A stretch of DNA of 64,000 bases from Bacillota bacterium (lineage in GTDB: Bacteria; Bacillota; DTU030; DUMP01). The stretch's first letter is position 1. Every line of letters starts with the position of its first letter. The stretch is taken from the NCBI GenBank assembly GCA_012799605.1, contig JAAZKX010000048.1:1-64000 (forward strand). The letters are read 5' to 3'. This document shows positions 9,008 to 18,412 of the stretch, piece by piece. Below the pieces are notes generated by a model. It had not been told where the DNA came from, ran no database searches, and was given only the letters and a program-made list of their open reading frames with translations. The position numbers and the translations under genes are program-made.

Positions 9008-10410
9008 TAACCGAGCTTTGTTTTGCCCCCCTGTTTTATCAGTTCCCGTCTAAGTGGAGCCAAAACTGTATAGTTGCACAGGATAATTATTTTATCCGTT
9101 GACGACTGCAAAGCCGAGCGAACAGCTCGGTTAACCTCGGAAATTACGGCTATTTGGCCAGAAAGATGGCTACGCCGGAAGCGTGCAGCTACCTCCCGGG
9201 CCCGGCGGCCGCTGCAAATAATAGCTGTGTTAGCGGGGATATAAGTGCTATCTATGTCCTCAAGCCAGGATATATCGCGTCCATCGGCAGGCAAATCGTT
9301 GATGGCTACTATTAATGTGGGGGCAAGGTCCCGTTTTTTGTCCATAAGGGTAGCCAGCGCTTGGTTGAAGCCAGCAGAGTTTTTGGTCAAAGTCAATACT
9401 GCCTCTTTGTCAGGCCAAAGAAAATACTCGGTCCGGCCGGTCGGAGCTTGGAAAGATGCTACAGCTGGGGCCAAGGAGGCCAGCGACAAATGGGGCAGCC
9501 AGGCAAAAGCCGCCGTTAGGGCAGCTGCCGTATTGTATACGTTATAAAGACCGGTTAAAGGGCTTTGTAGCTCTACTTTTTCAACCGGGGTACGGGCTAA
9601 AAGAACCCTAGTTTTAGCCGATCCAGGCCAAAGCGAAACTGTAGCCTGCGGACGACGGAAATCACAGCTCGAACAACGGTAGGAGCCCAAATGGGCGTAA
9701 CGGTAGCTGTTATAATCCAGCTGCCCGCCGCAGCAGGGACAAGGGGTGACTTTACTTCGATCAGCTGGCTCATCTGTTTCGACGCTGAAGTAATAGACCC
9801 GGCTCCAGTCAAAGCCGAAGGAAGTCACCACAGGATCATCAGCGTTTAAGACCAAGGTAGCGTCAGGCCAAGCGGCAAAGGCCTCTTTCATTCGCTCGGC
9901 TAATGCGGCCACGGAACCGTAGCGATCGAGTTGATCGGGAAATAAGTTGGTTACTATTATCATATCAACCTGGCAAAGCTGAGCTGACAAGGCAGGTAGG
10001 CTGCCTTCATCTACCTCTAGCACGGCTAATTTGTATTTGCTGCCGAAAAGGGAAGGCAAAACTGGCTCCGCCCTAAGTAGAGCCGTGACCAGCCCGGGGA
10101 TCATATTGGCCCCTTCCGAATTGGAGACGATATCAAGCCCAGCTTTTTCTAGCAGCTTGGACAGGAGTGCTGTGGTGATGGTCTTACCGTTAGTGCCGGT
10201 GACTAAAATAAAGCCTTGATATTTTTGGCTCAGGGTAGCTAGGATGTTAGGATCTAGCCTAAGAGCGATGCGCCCGGGAAAAGAAGTGCCACCCCAGGGT
10301 AACTTGAAGCCTTGGGCCAGCTTGAGCAAGGCCGAGGAGATTTTACCTCCGATAATCGCCAGCCTAGCCCGAAGCGGGCAACGGGGCCGTTTAATTATCC
10401 TTTTGGTCAT
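9007..10410 (-). CDS. murT: MurT-like Mur ligase (lipid II isoglutaminyl synthase, ligase subunit)
   Basis: MurT, with the glutaminase GatD, amidates the D-glutamate of lipid II. The 467-residue product has the Mur ligase P-loop VTGTNGKTITTALL (about residues 70-83) and the central domain with VLNADDP. An inserted four-cysteine zinc ribbon follows, CPCC then CSSC, as in known MurT proteins, and then the DUF1727 domain with INDLPADGRDISWLEDID carrying the conserved aspartates. The ATG at 10410 follows AGGAGG by about nine bases. What is odd is the context: murT is normally followed by an overlapping gatD, but here only 60 bases separate its stop from the convergent addA, and no amidotransferase gene appears elsewhere in the window. 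Confidence 0.85.
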   Translation of the reverse strand: MTKRIIKRPRCPLRARLAIIGGKISSALLKLAQGFKLPWGGTSFPGRIALRLDPNILATLSQKYQGFILVTGTNGKTITTALLSKLLEKAGLDIVSNSEGANMIPGLVTALLRAEPVLPSLFGSKYKLAVLEVDEGSLPALSAQLCQVDMIIVTNLFPDQLDRYGSVAALAERMKEAFAAWPDATLVLNADDPVVTSFGFDWSRVYYFSVETDEPADRSKVTPCPCCGGQLDYNSYRYAHLGSYRCSSCDFRRPQATVSLWPGSAKTRVLLARTPVEKVELQSPLTGLYNVYNTAAALTAAFAWLPHLSLASLAPAVASFQAPTGRTEYFLWPDKEAVLTLTKNSAGFNQALATLMDKKRDLAPTLIVAINDLPADGRDISWLEDIDSTYIPANTAIICSGRRAREVAARFRRSHLSGQIAVISEVNRAVRSALQSSTDKIIILCNYTVLAPLRRELIKQGGKTKLG

Positions 10411-10521
10411 GATATCCTGCCTCCTAGACAGTGACGCTACGGCTCTAGATCAAATAATGCCACATCAGCCTTGCTTTGTCTAGAAGGTAGGGGGAAAATA
10501 AAGGAAGAGAGGAATCCGGGC

Positions 10522-10556
10522 TGACAAAAAACGAGGGGGGATTACCCCCTCATTTG
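10522..10556 (-). terminator. Intrinsic terminator of the DUF1540 gene
   Basis: Read on the minus strand, a GC stem (GAGGGGG paired with CCCCCTC around a short AT loop, extended by GACAAA/TTTGTC) is followed by TTTTTTG. It lies directly after the stop codon at 10567. Confidence 0.8.
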
Positions 10557-10566
10557 TCCATGCTGG

Positions 10567-10818
10567 TTAAAGTTTCATTACCCCGTCTGTCCGCTCTTTG
10601 CCGGAGCCTTTGTGGGTAAAGGTTTTACAACAAGTTTCTTCACAATATTGAGCTGGTGTGGCTGAAAGGGTGGAAGCCTTCGGGGCATCGATAGTATCAG
10701 GCGCCGATGCCGCAAAGCTATCCGCAGTTACCATGATGCATTCAGCGCCGCAGTGGTTCCCCGACTTCCAATAGTGGCAGGTGTTTACACTGCACATTAT
10801 TTGTTGGTTATGGGCCAT
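10567..10818 (-). CDS. DUF1540 cysteine-rich protein
   Basis: A small 83-residue protein with the DUF1540 pattern: CSVNTCHYWKSGNHCGAECI near the N-terminus and YCEETCCKTF near the C-terminus. The conserved cysteines suggest metal binding, but no function is known; the family is common in spore-forming Clostridia. The ATG at 10818 is chosen because GGAGGTGAT lies about five bases upstream; five residues upstream of it are open but lack a ribosome site. It is monocistronic, with a terminator at its end, and divergent from the methyltransferase gene. Confidence 0.85.
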   Translation of the reverse strand: MAHNQQIMCSVNTCHYWKSGNHCGAECIMVTADSFAASAPDTIDAPKASTLSATPAQYCEETCCKTFTHKGSGKERTDGVMKL

Positions 10819-10933
10819 TAAAATCACCTCCACAGCTAGAATACCCCCAACCGGATGACAAATATGTACTGCCAGCAGGAAAAACTAAAGGCTGCAGCCA
10901 ATAAATAACCCAAGAATGGAGGAGTGGCGGCTT

Positions 10934-13141
10934 ATGCCTAAAACAACGGTTACAGCTTGTATTTTAGCTTTTACTGAAGCGATGGCGAGCCTAAAAAAAG
11001 TGGGATCATACCACAAGGCAGTAGCTACTCTTACTCAAGCCCTTTTTTTATGGGGTTTGGATGAGGTCCGGACCTCCCCGTTAGATTTGGTCCCTTTGGG
11101 CGGCCCTTTTATACGCCCGGCTTGGCGGGGAATGACACCCTCAGCCATTAGCAACTTGTGGACCCGGCTAGAAACAATTCGCCCGACAGCATCCGAATTA
11201 GGATTGGCCCTAGCTACCCTCCATTTAAACCACAAAACCTCTACTAAACGAAATACCGGCATCCATTACACGCCGCCGCCGTTGACCCGGTTTATGACCC
11301 AGCTAGGTTTGGCCCTATATGAACAGAATCTTCCCAGCAGCAGTGGCCCCAATCCATACTCGCTGGGGGAATTGCGGTCATCATCGTTTAGGCTGTATGA
11401 TCCAGCAGCAGGAACCGGGGCATTTTTAGTAACAGCCTTAGACACATTGGCGTCTTTAGTCGGACCCAAAGCAAAAACTGGCGAACTACTGCCGTTTTTG
11501 GCCGGCCAAGACATCGATGCGGACGCGATTTATATAACAAAAGCTCGGCTATGGTTGCAAATGTTGCCTGAAATCAAACAAAATGCTGCTCCTTTTCCAC
11601 CGCTTGCCAATATTACTGTAGGCGATAGCCTCAAAGAACCGCTGCTTAGGGCTGATCTAGTACTGGCTAACCCGCCCTACCAGCGCCAGGAGTGCATCCG
11701 GGCCCAGACTAAGGAATTTTTAGTGGAGCGATTCCGGGGTAAGCTGCCACGGCAAGCAGATCTTTATAGTTATTTTTTAATAAACTTGGACAATATCTTG
11801 AAGCCGGGCGGCGTTGCCGTAGTAATTACCCCGGTGGCTTGGCTGGAAGTAGACTATGGCCGGGCGATCCAAGACTTTTTACAGCAAAGATTGGAGATAC
11901 CGTTGATTGCCAGCTCGGCTACTGAACGCTGGTTCCAAGCTCCTGCTGTCCATACTGCCATCTGCACCTTTTTACGCCGGCACAGCAGTTTAAAACCGAA
12001 AGACCCCACCGCCCTGGTAAATTTACAGGCTCCGTTATCTAAAGTACCGCCCAAAAAACTGGCCGCCTTGACCGGGATGACAGCTGGATTTAAGCAGGCT
12101 AAAAACTGGCGGGTGGTAACTTTGCCTCGCTGCCGTCTGCGAGCGTTGACGCATAAACGTGAGCCGGTTCGAGCTACTTGGGGCAGCATGCTGCGGGCAC
12201 CAGCAGCTTTTTTTACCCTACATCAGTGCAGTCCCGGGGCTTGGACCAGGGCCGGGAAGTTGGGGCAAGTAAGGCGTGGGTTTACTTCAGGTGCCAATGC
12301 GTTTTTCTTTGTCCGCGATGTTACCGGGACTGGTTCTAAGGCTGCGCAGCGACAACTCGGGGCGGCTGGTGGAGATGATTTGGCTATTATCGCCGTCAAA
12401 ACTAGGCAGGGGGAGCATTATTTTTGGGTTGAACGGGAGCTATTATTTCCGCTGATAAAATCACCTCGGGAGGTAGAGGGCTACTTGGTCGATGAAAGCA
12501 GATTAAATTGGAAGGTCCTGCTACTCCCGCCTGATAAGGATTATATCGAAACCTTGCAAGTGGCTGCCTACATCCGCTGGGGCGAGAAGCAAGGTTTTCA
12601 ACATCGGCCTACACTCAAGAGCCGACCTTTATGGTGGAGTTTACCGAAATTGCTGCCGCCACAAGTCCTAGCCCGCCAGTTTTATGACCAGCGGTTTAAT
12701 TTTCCCTACAACCCTGAAGCTATTTTATGCGATCACACTTTTTACTATTTGACTGGATGTAAAGACCCGGAATTGGTAGCTGCGCTATTAAATTCCAGCC
12801 TAAATTTGTTTCATGTAGAACTTTGGGGCCGATCCAATATGGGTGACGGGGTTCTGACCTTTTATGGCCTGGAACTGGCCGATTTGCCAGTGGTCGATCC
12901 TGCTTTGTTCAACTTGGGGCAACAATGGGCCTTAAAAAAATGCTTTCGCCGGCTAACCAAACGGGCGGTATTGCCTATCAGTCAAGAAGTAAAACAGTCT
13001 GACCGACAAGAGTTGGATCTGTTAGTGCTATCGGCCCTTGGCCTAACAGGCGATTCGGCACTGGCTTTATTAGAGAAGATCTATGCTGATTTGAGCCAAC
13101 TGGTTAGCCAGCGCCGGCAGCGTTCGCGGCCGGGCTTGTAG
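10934..13141 (+). CDS. Solitary type II/IIG-like adenine-specific DNA methyltransferase
   Basis: The 735-residue protein has the catalytic core of N6-adenine methyltransferases of the Eco57I/TaqI type: a motif-X-like GIHYTPPPLTRFM, the SAM-binding motif I YDPAAGTGAFLV at about residue 155, and the catalytic NPPY at about residues 246-249. The C-terminal half (about 400-735) resembles a TaqI-like target-recognition domain. No PD-(D/E)xK nuclease motif is evident at the N-terminus and no restriction gene lies nearby. It is therefore probably an orphan methyltransferase, either epigenetic or a restriction-modification relic. The ATG at 10934 follows GGAGGAG by nine bases. The recognition sequence cannot be read from the protein. 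Confidence 0.85.
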   Translation: MPKTTVTACILAFTEAMASLKKVGSYHKAVATLTQALFLWGLDEVRTSPLDLVPLGGPFIRPAWRGMTPSAISNLWTRLETIRPTASELGLALATLHLNHKTSTKRNTGIHYTPPPLTRFMTQLGLALYEQNLPSSSGPNPYSLGELRSSSFRLYDPAAGTGAFLVTALDTLASLVGPKAKTGELLPFLAGQDIDADAIYITKARLWLQMLPEIKQNAAPFPPLANITVGDSLKEPLLRADLVLANPPYQRQECIRAQTKEFLVERFRGKLPRQADLYSYFLINLDNILKPGGVAVVITPVAWLEVDYGRAIQDFLQQRLEIPLIASSATERWFQAPAVHTAICTFLRRHSSLKPKDPTALVNLQAPLSKVPPKKLAALTGMTAGFKQAKNWRVVTLPRCRLRALTHKREPVRATWGSMLRAPAAFFTLHQCSPGAWTRAGKLGQVRRGFTSGANAFFFVRDVTGTGSKAAQRQLGAAGGDDLAIIAVKTRQGEHYFWVERELLFPLIKSPREVEGYLVDESRLNWKVLLLPPDKDYIETLQVAAYIRWGEKQGFQHRPTLKSRPLWWSLPKLLPPQVLARQFYDQRFNFPYNPEAILCDHTFYYLTGCKDPELVAALLNSSLNLFHVELWGRSNMGDGVLTFYGLELADLPVVDPALFNLGQQWALKKCFRRLTKRAVLPISQEVKQSDRQELDLLVLSALGLTGDSALALLEKIYADLSQLVSQRRQRSRPGL

Positions 13142-13212
13142 CCTGCGGTTATTTTTTATTAGGCTACTGCAGGTAAAATTAAAATCGGAGGCAATGCAGG
13201 AATTTTTATAGC

Positions 13213-13263
13213 CGGGGCCAATATATAATCATAAGACCCAATTATCATTTAATTTGGCCCCGT
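13213..13263. repeat. Inverted repeat in the intergenic region before the symporter gene
   Basis: CGGGGCCAA and TTGGCCCCG form perfect 9-base arms about 31 bases apart in an otherwise AT-rich gap. It could be a weak terminator for the methyltransferase gene or an operator. There is no T run after it. Confidence 0.4.
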
Positions 13264-13397
13264 TGGCCAAGTGTGAATATGGCAAATATATTTATGAACT
13301 AAAGATGCTTCGCTCAAATGGCAGCTGGGAGGTGATGTCCAGGTAACAAAGCAGGGGTTTTACTAAGACCGAGTTTACAAATTAAGGAGGTGCAGAG

Positions 13398-14606
13398 ATG
13401 AAATTATGGCAGAAAGTCCTAATTGGCTTTGGTATTGGTACCGTGTTAGGGCTTATTTTTCCACAGCTGGCAGCGCTAAAGCCGGTGGGTGATCTTTTTA
13501 TCCGACTGATCAAGATGCTGATTGCACCCATGGTGTTCGCCTCGTTGGTAGTGGGTGCATCCAGCATCGGCGACCTTAGAAAACTGGGTCGAGTTGGCGG
13601 AAAAACCCTTGTCTACTTTCTTGTCACTACTGCGATTGCTATTATTATCGGTATTATTATTGCTTTAGTAATTCAGCCGGGGGCCGATTACGTGCTGCTG
13701 GAGGTAGAGGAGGAATACGAGCCGACACCGATGCCTAATGTTACAGATGTTATTGTCGACATGGTGCCAACCAATATTCTCAGCTCGTTGGTTTCGGATA
13801 ACATGCTTCAAATTATCGTAGCGGCTTTGCTCATCGGTATTGCGGCCGCCATGATCGGCGACAAGGGTAAGCCGTTTTTAACTTTTTGTGACAGTTTGGC
13901 CGAAGTTATGTACAACATTACTGGCCTGGTGATGAACCTGGCCCCTTATGCCGCTGGCGCCCTGATGGCTTGGGTAACAGCTACCAGCGGAGCGGATGTG
14001 CTCTTGCCCTTGGCTAAAGCACTGGTAGCTGTTTACATTGCTAATATCATCCATGCGGCCATTATTTATTCTGGGGCGGTTTATATCTTTGCCCGGATGA
14101 ACCCCTTGGATTTTTTCCGGGGGATGTTTGAAGCTTGGGCCGTCGCTTTTACCACCTGCTCCAGCGCAGCCACATTGCCTGTCGCGATGCGCAACGCTCA
14201 GGAAAATTTAGGCGTACCTAGCGAGATTTCCAGCTTTGTGCAACCCTTGGGAGCGACCATCAACATGGATGGTACAGCTATTTATCAAGGAGTTTGCGCT
14301 TATTTTATTGCCCAGGTGTATGGTATTCAACTGGGCCTACCTCAATATTTGATGATTATTTTTACGGCGACTTTAGCCTCTATTGGTACCGCCGGTGTTC
14401 CTGGTGCGGGTATGATTATGCTGAGCCTGGTACTGCAAACGGTCGGACTGCCGCTGGATGGGATTTTGCTCCTCGCTGGCGTCGACCGGATTTTCGACAT
14501 GATTCGTACTTCTATGAATGTCATTGGCGATGCTGCCGGGGCTATTGTTGTTGCCAGTACTGAAGGTGAACTTAACCTGCCTACTGGGATAGACATAAGC
14601 GGGTAA
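13398..14606 (+). CDS. Dicarboxylate/amino acid:cation symporter (DAACS family)
   Basis: An integral membrane carrier that couples uptake of a C4-dicarboxylate or acidic amino acid to Na+ or H+. The 402-residue product has the conserved transport core in order: the serine-rich TTCSSAATLPVAM reentrant segment, the cation site ATINMDGTAIYQG, and DRIFDMIRTSMNVIGDA with the aspartate and Asn residues that bind substrate and ions in GltPh-type carriers. AAGGAGGTG lies eight bases before the ATG. Substrate choice between glutamate/aspartate and dicarboxylates cannot be decided. A terminator follows, so the downstream two-component genes are a separate unit. Confidence 0.92.
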   Translation: MKLWQKVLIGFGIGTVLGLIFPQLAALKPVGDLFIRLIKMLIAPMVFASLVVGASSIGDLRKLGRVGGKTLVYFLVTTAIAIIIGIIIALVIQPGADYVLLEVEEEYEPTPMPNVTDVIVDMVPTNILSSLVSDNMLQIIVAALLIGIAAAMIGDKGKPFLTFCDSLAEVMYNITGLVMNLAPYAAGALMAWVTATSGADVLLPLAKALVAVYIANIIHAAIIYSGAVYIFARMNPLDFFRGMFEAWAVAFTTCSSAATLPVAMRNAQENLGVPSEISSFVQPLGATINMDGTAIYQGVCAYFIAQVYGIQLGLPQYLMIIFTATLASIGTAGVPGAGMIMLSLVLQTVGLPLDGILLLAGVDRIFDMIRTSMNVIGDAAGAIVVASTEGELNLPTGIDISG

Positions 14607-14668
14607 TCAGCATATCCGCCTAAGACGCAGAGGGGTTTATAATCGGTATTTAGTATATGTAGCCGTAT

Positions 14669-14710
14669 AAGACGGCTTCCGGATCTTTAATCCGGTTGCC
14701 GTCTTTTATT
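14669..14710 (+). terminator. Intrinsic terminator after the symporter gene
   Basis: AAGACGGC...CCGGAT pairs with ATCCGG...GCCGTCTT around a CTTTA loop and is followed by TTATT, a strong rho-independent terminator. Confidence 0.88.
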
Positions 14711-14797
14711 ACAACCAGTCTGATGATTAGCAGGATAACAGAAACCAGATGCGGAAAGATACGAACTAGATTATGGACCCAACAGGGAGTGCTGGCA

Positions 14798-15493
14798 ATG
14801 GCTGATCAAATAAAAATTCTGGTGGTGGAAGATGAGCAGCGGATGCGCGATTTACTCAGCCTTTATCTGGTTCGAGAAGGATACAAGGTGGTGGAAGCGG
14901 GCGATGGCCAGGCAGCACTGGCTAAATTTTCGCGGGAGGAATTTTCCTTAGTATTGCTGGATGTAATGCTCCCGGGGCTAGATGGCTGGGCAGTATGCCA
15001 ACAGATACGGCAGAAATCGGATGTGCCTATTATTATGCTTACCGCGCGAGGAGAAGAAATTGACCGTGTGACGGGATTTGAATTAGGGGTCGATGATTAT
15101 GTAGTAAAACCCTTTAGCCCCCGGGAGCTAATTATGCGGATTAAAGCACTCTTGAAAAGAACTTGCCCGCTGATAGCCAAACGGGAAGGGGAGCTCAAAT
15201 TCCCCGGCCTGACTATTAACCATCCCTCGCGGCGGGTAGAAGCAGCTGGCACAGAAGTGGCCTTAACGCCCAAAGAGTACGACCTGTTACATTTCTTAGC
15301 CCAGCAAAAGGGGCGTGTGTTTACCCGCGAGCAACTGCTGGAGCGGGTTTGGGGCTATGATTTTTACGGGGATCTTAGAACTGTCGATACCCATATCAAA
15401 AACTTGCGCGATAAACTCAATCAAGCCGGTCAAGGAGCTGAATATCTGGTTACTGTTTGGGGTGTGGGCTACAAGTTTGAGGTGAAACAGTGA
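14798..15493 (+). CDS. OmpR/PhoB-family response regulator
   Basis: DNA-binding partner of the adjacent histidine kinase. The 231-residue product has a receiver domain with acidic pocket EDE (residues 11-13), phosphoacceptor Asp55 in LLDVMLPG and Lys104 in VVKPFSP. A winged-helix effector domain follows with the typical ALTPKEYDLLHFLAQQKG and TVDTHIKNLRDKL segments. The ATG at 14798 follows AGGGAG by eight bases; the open frame upstream overlaps the preceding terminator and is not coding. The signal and targets are unknown. Confidence 0.93.
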   Translation: MADQIKILVVEDEQRMRDLLSLYLVREGYKVVEAGDGQAALAKFSREEFSLVLLDVMLPGLDGWAVCQQIRQKSDVPIIMLTARGEEIDRVTGFELGVDDYVVKPFSPRELIMRIKALLKRTCPLIAKREGELKFPGLTINHPSRRVEAAGTEVALTPKEYDLLHFLAQQKGRVFTREQLLERVWGYDFYGDLRTVDTHIKNLRDKLNQAGQGAEYLVTVWGVGYKFEVKQ

Positions 15494-17262
15494 TGAAAAG
15501 CATAGTTACACGCTTATGGTTGACGCTGGTGATATCGGTAGCTGTAATTTTAATTTTATTGGGGTTGTTTTTGTCACAACTATTCGATAGCTTTTATTTC
15601 GATCTTCAAGCTGATAACCTCATCGCCCAAGGGCAAAATTTAAGCCGGCTGGTATTGACTTCAGGGGATAGCCGGCAGCTGCTAAGGGAGTTGGCTTTGG
15701 TTGAGGATTTTCTCAAGGCCAACGTGCTCATTATGGATAAAAGCGGCCTTGTTTCCAATGTTAGCCCCGGGCTTCGGCATCACCAGCGCCGCGGCGGCCA
15801 GATGTTGACACCACCGCAAGCGGCGGCGGTGCTGTCCGGCCAAATAGTAGTTATAAAGGGCTATCGCCTCGGACAGGAGACCACCACGCTGGCAGTAGCT
15901 GTACCGATAACGACAACAGACAAGGTGGTGGGGGCGGTGTATTTATATACGCCATTAGCCCCCATTACCCGCACCATAGCTTCAGTACGCCGACTTATTG
16001 CCTACGGTATCTTGGGCACGCTGTTCATGGCTACGATCATGGCTTTCTTCTTATCTCGGCGCTTATCTCGGCCGCTGATCCGAATGGAACATGCTGCCCA
16101 AACCATGGCCAGTGGGGATTTTTCGCCCCGGGTCCCGGAACACGCCCGCGATGAAGTTGGCCGCTTGGGGGTGGCCTTCAACCATCTAGCAGCAAAACTG
16201 GCCCGCACGTTGGCCGATTTGGAAGCTGAGCGGGACCAGCTTGCAGAAATTTTAGCTGGCATGACCGATGGGGTGGTTACTTTTTCAGCTGACGGAAAAC
16301 TGCAGATTTATAATCCGCCGGCGGCCGAATATTTGGCGCCCGCCGTTGAGCTGGCCCTGGGGCAGCGGCTAGGAGAAGAGATAGTGCAGGCTGATTTGCA
16401 AAAATCAGTTCAGCAAGTGGTATTTACCGGGGAACCACAAGGCACCGAATTTGAATTCGGCGGGCGCATATTAGTGGCGCGCTTGGCCCCGCTTAAGTCC
16501 GGGGACAAAGTTAGGGCGGTTGTGTGTGTGCTTTTCGATCTGACTAAAGAACGACGTTTGGAAGCGATGCGCCGCGAATTTGTAGCCAACGTTTCGCATG
16601 AACTAAGAACCCCTCTTACCTATTTACAAGGTTATACTGAAGCGATTCTGGACGGGTTAGCAGCCAGTAAGGAAGAGGAAGAGAAATACCTGCACATTAT
16701 TCTAGATGAGACTTTACGCTTGAGGCGGCTGGTAAACGATTTGCTTGATTTAAGCTTGATCGAAGCCGGGCAATTAGTGTTGAACCAAGAGCGAGTAGTA
16801 CTAAAGGACCTGTTCGACCAAGTCCGGCAGACACTGTTGCCGCTGGCTAAGGATAAAAATGTTAACTTAACAGTCCGGCAACAGGAAAACTTGCCGCCGG
16901 TTTGGGCCGACCCTGACCGGTTGCAACAAATTTTAATCAACCTTTTAAGCAATGCTTTGCGCTATACTCCAGCCGGGGGCACTGTTAAAGCTGAGGCCGC
17001 CCTCCATTCTGCGGATCGGCTAAAAATAACAGTTTCAGATACGGGCATAGGTATAGCGCCGGCTAATCTTCCTTATATTTTTGAGCGGTTTTATAAACAA
17101 GAACAGGCCCGCGCCAGTTTTGGCGGCGGTACCGGCATCGGTCTCGCCATTGTCAAGGGGTTGGTTGAAGCCCACGGCGGCGAAATCTGGGTAAACAGCC
17201 AACCCGGAGCAGGCACCATTTTTACCTTTACATTGCCGCTGGCTGATTTTACTGCTACTTGA
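15493..17262 (+). CDS. Membrane sensor histidine kinase (PhoR/ResE/WalK type)
   Basis: The 589-residue kinase has a transmembrane helix at about residues 8-28, an extracytoplasmic sensor region to about 160, and a second helix at about 163-186. A HAMP domain, a PAS domain (about 245-340) and HisKA with the phospho-His in FVANVSHELRTPLTYLQGY come next. The HATPase domain at the end shows NLLSNALRYTP, DTGIGIAP and GGTGIGLAIVKGLVEAHGG. Its start overlaps the regulator stop (TGATG), so the pair is co-translated; a GTG three bases earlier is an equally possible start, and GAGGTG serves either. The architecture matches the WalK/PhoR/ResE group, but the stimulus cannot be inferred. Confidence 0.93.
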   Translation: MKSIVTRLWLTLVISVAVILILLGLFLSQLFDSFYFDLQADNLIAQGQNLSRLVLTSGDSRQLLRELALVEDFLKANVLIMDKSGLVSNVSPGLRHHQRRGGQMLTPPQAAAVLSGQIVVIKGYRLGQETTTLAVAVPITTTDKVVGAVYLYTPLAPITRTIASVRRLIAYGILGTLFMATIMAFFLSRRLSRPLIRMEHAAQTMASGDFSPRVPEHARDEVGRLGVAFNHLAAKLARTLADLEAERDQLAEILAGMTDGVVTFSADGKLQIYNPPAAEYLAPAVELALGQRLGEEIVQADLQKSVQQVVFTGEPQGTEFEFGGRILVARLAPLKSGDKVRAVVCVLFDLTKERRLEAMRREFVANVSHELRTPLTYLQGYTEAILDGLAASKEEEEKYLHIILDETLRLRRLVNDLLDLSLIEAGQLVLNQERVVLKDLFDQVRQTLLPLAKDKNVNLTVRQQENLPPVWADPDRLQQILINLLSNALRYTPAGGTVKAEAALHSADRLKITVSDTGIGIAPANLPYIFERFYKQEQARASFGGGTGIGLAIVKGLVEAHGGEIWVNSQPGAGTIFTFTLPLADFTAT

Positions 17263-17362
17263 AGAAGGAATTAAGCCGCCGGCAATGAATATATCATAGG
17301 TAACAAACAAAACCTGAAGGTAAATTGGCAGCCCGAAGGCTGCGACAAAAGAGGTTAGACTT

Positions 17363-17776
17363 ATGTTACTTGCAGTGATCGACGGCTTGGGCGGAGGTAT
17401 TGGCAGTCAGCTGATAGGTCAGATTAAAGATAATGTACCTGCCGGCAGCAAAATACTAGCCCTGGGTACAAATTCAGCCGCAACCCAAGCTATGATTAGT
17501 GCCGGGGCCCAACGCGGAGCTACCGGGGAAAACGCCATCCGTTATATGGCCGGGCAAGCGGATATTATCCTGGGGCCGCTGGGAATTATTATACCCGATG
17601 CCCTGATGGGAGAAATTACGGTTACCATGGTCGAAGCTATAGTGACCAGTCCGGCTAAAAAATTGCTTCTACCTGTAGCTCAACCGCATGTGGAGCTGGT
17701 GGGCCTGCCACCGCAACCGCTGGGCGCCCTTGTACGGGCTACCAGCCGCAGATTGACCGAGATCATGACAACTTAA
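17363..17776 (+). CDS. DUF3842 family protein
   Basis: A 137-residue protein that begins with a dinucleotide-fold-like LLAVIDGLGGGIGSQLIGQI. It matches my recollection of DUF3842, a clostridial family of unknown function; the later segment GPLGIIIPDALMGEITV is also typical. It lies 100 bases after the histidine kinase, separated by a small hairpin (GCAGCC/GGCTGC) without a T run, so it may be read from the same transcript. It could bind a nucleotide, but no catalytic residues are recognisable. Confidence 0.75.
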   Translation: MLLAVIDGLGGGIGSQLIGQIKDNVPAGSKILALGTNSAATQAMISAGAQRGATGENAIRYMAGQADIILGPLGIIIPDALMGEITVTMVEAIVTSPAKKLLLPVAQPHVELVGLPPQPLGALVRATSRRLTEIMTT

Positions 17777-17800
17777 GAAAGAGCGAATAACGGAACCATG

Positions 17801-17844
17801 AAGGCCCGTACCGGTTTGAAAACCGGCCGGGTCTTACTATTTTA
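17801..17844 (+). terminator. Terminator-like hairpin between the DUF3842 and ECF genes
   Basis: AAGGCCCG and ACCGGTTT pair with AAACCGG and CGGGTCTT around a tiny loop, followed by ACTATTTT. It ends ten bases before the AAGGAGG site of the ECF gene, so it may be a terminator or an attenuator in that gene's leader. Confidence 0.6.
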
Positions 17845-17859
17845 AGGAGGTTAATATTT

Positions 17860-18396
17860 ATGACTACACATTCATTAACGCGTTCACTGGTAATAGCGGC
17901 TCTTATGGTAGCTTTGGGGGTTACACTACCGCTGGCCGTCCACCTAGCTAAAATAGGCGGCCCCATCTTGTGCCCCATGCATATTCCGATTTTTCTCGCC
18001 GGATTATTGTTAGAACCCGGTTGGGCGCTGGTCGTGGCGGTCATGGCACCGATACTGAGCTTCATTTTAACCGGCATGCCTCCCATGTCTCCGCCGATGC
18101 TACCTTTGATGGTAGTGGAGCTTTCTTTTTACGCGGTGTCCATCTCCCTGTTAACCCGGCATACCCGGTACAACATTTGGGTCAGCTTGCCCCTGAGCAT
18201 GATTATAGGGCGCATCGGCCTGGGCCTAGCAGCGGCAGTTATCGGCCCTTTATTCAATTTCAACGTTAATCCTTTAGTTTATGTATACGGAGCTTTAATA
18301 CAGGCTTTGCCTGGGATAGCGCTGCAGCTTCTGATTATTCCAGCGTTGGTCAAGGTGCCATCGATCTCAGCCCAGCTGGCCTACAAAAACAGGTAG
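17860..18396 (+). CDS. ECF transporter S component (substrate-binding membrane protein)
   Basis: A 178-residue, very hydrophobic protein with about five or six membrane helices. Its N-terminal pattern ALMVALGVTLP...GGPILCPMHIPIFLAGLLL and the segment LSFILTGMPPMSPPMLPLMVVEL are typical of ECF-type vitamin transporter S components. Such proteins bind a vitamin or its precursor and share an energizing module (EcfA, EcfA', EcfT) encoded elsewhere. AAGGAGG precedes the ATG. There is no room for a full riboswitch, and the neighbours do not reveal the substrate. Confidence 0.8.
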   Translation: MTTHSLTRSLVIAALMVALGVTLPLAVHLAKIGGPILCPMHIPIFLAGLLLEPGWALVVAVMAPILSFILTGMPPMSPPMLPLMVVELSFYAVSISLLTRHTRYNIWVSLPLSMIIGRIGLGLAAAVIGPLFNFNVNPLVYVYGALIQALPGIALQLLIIPALVKVPSISAQLAYKNR

Positions 18397-18412
18397 GGAG
18401 GCGGGTGCTCTC

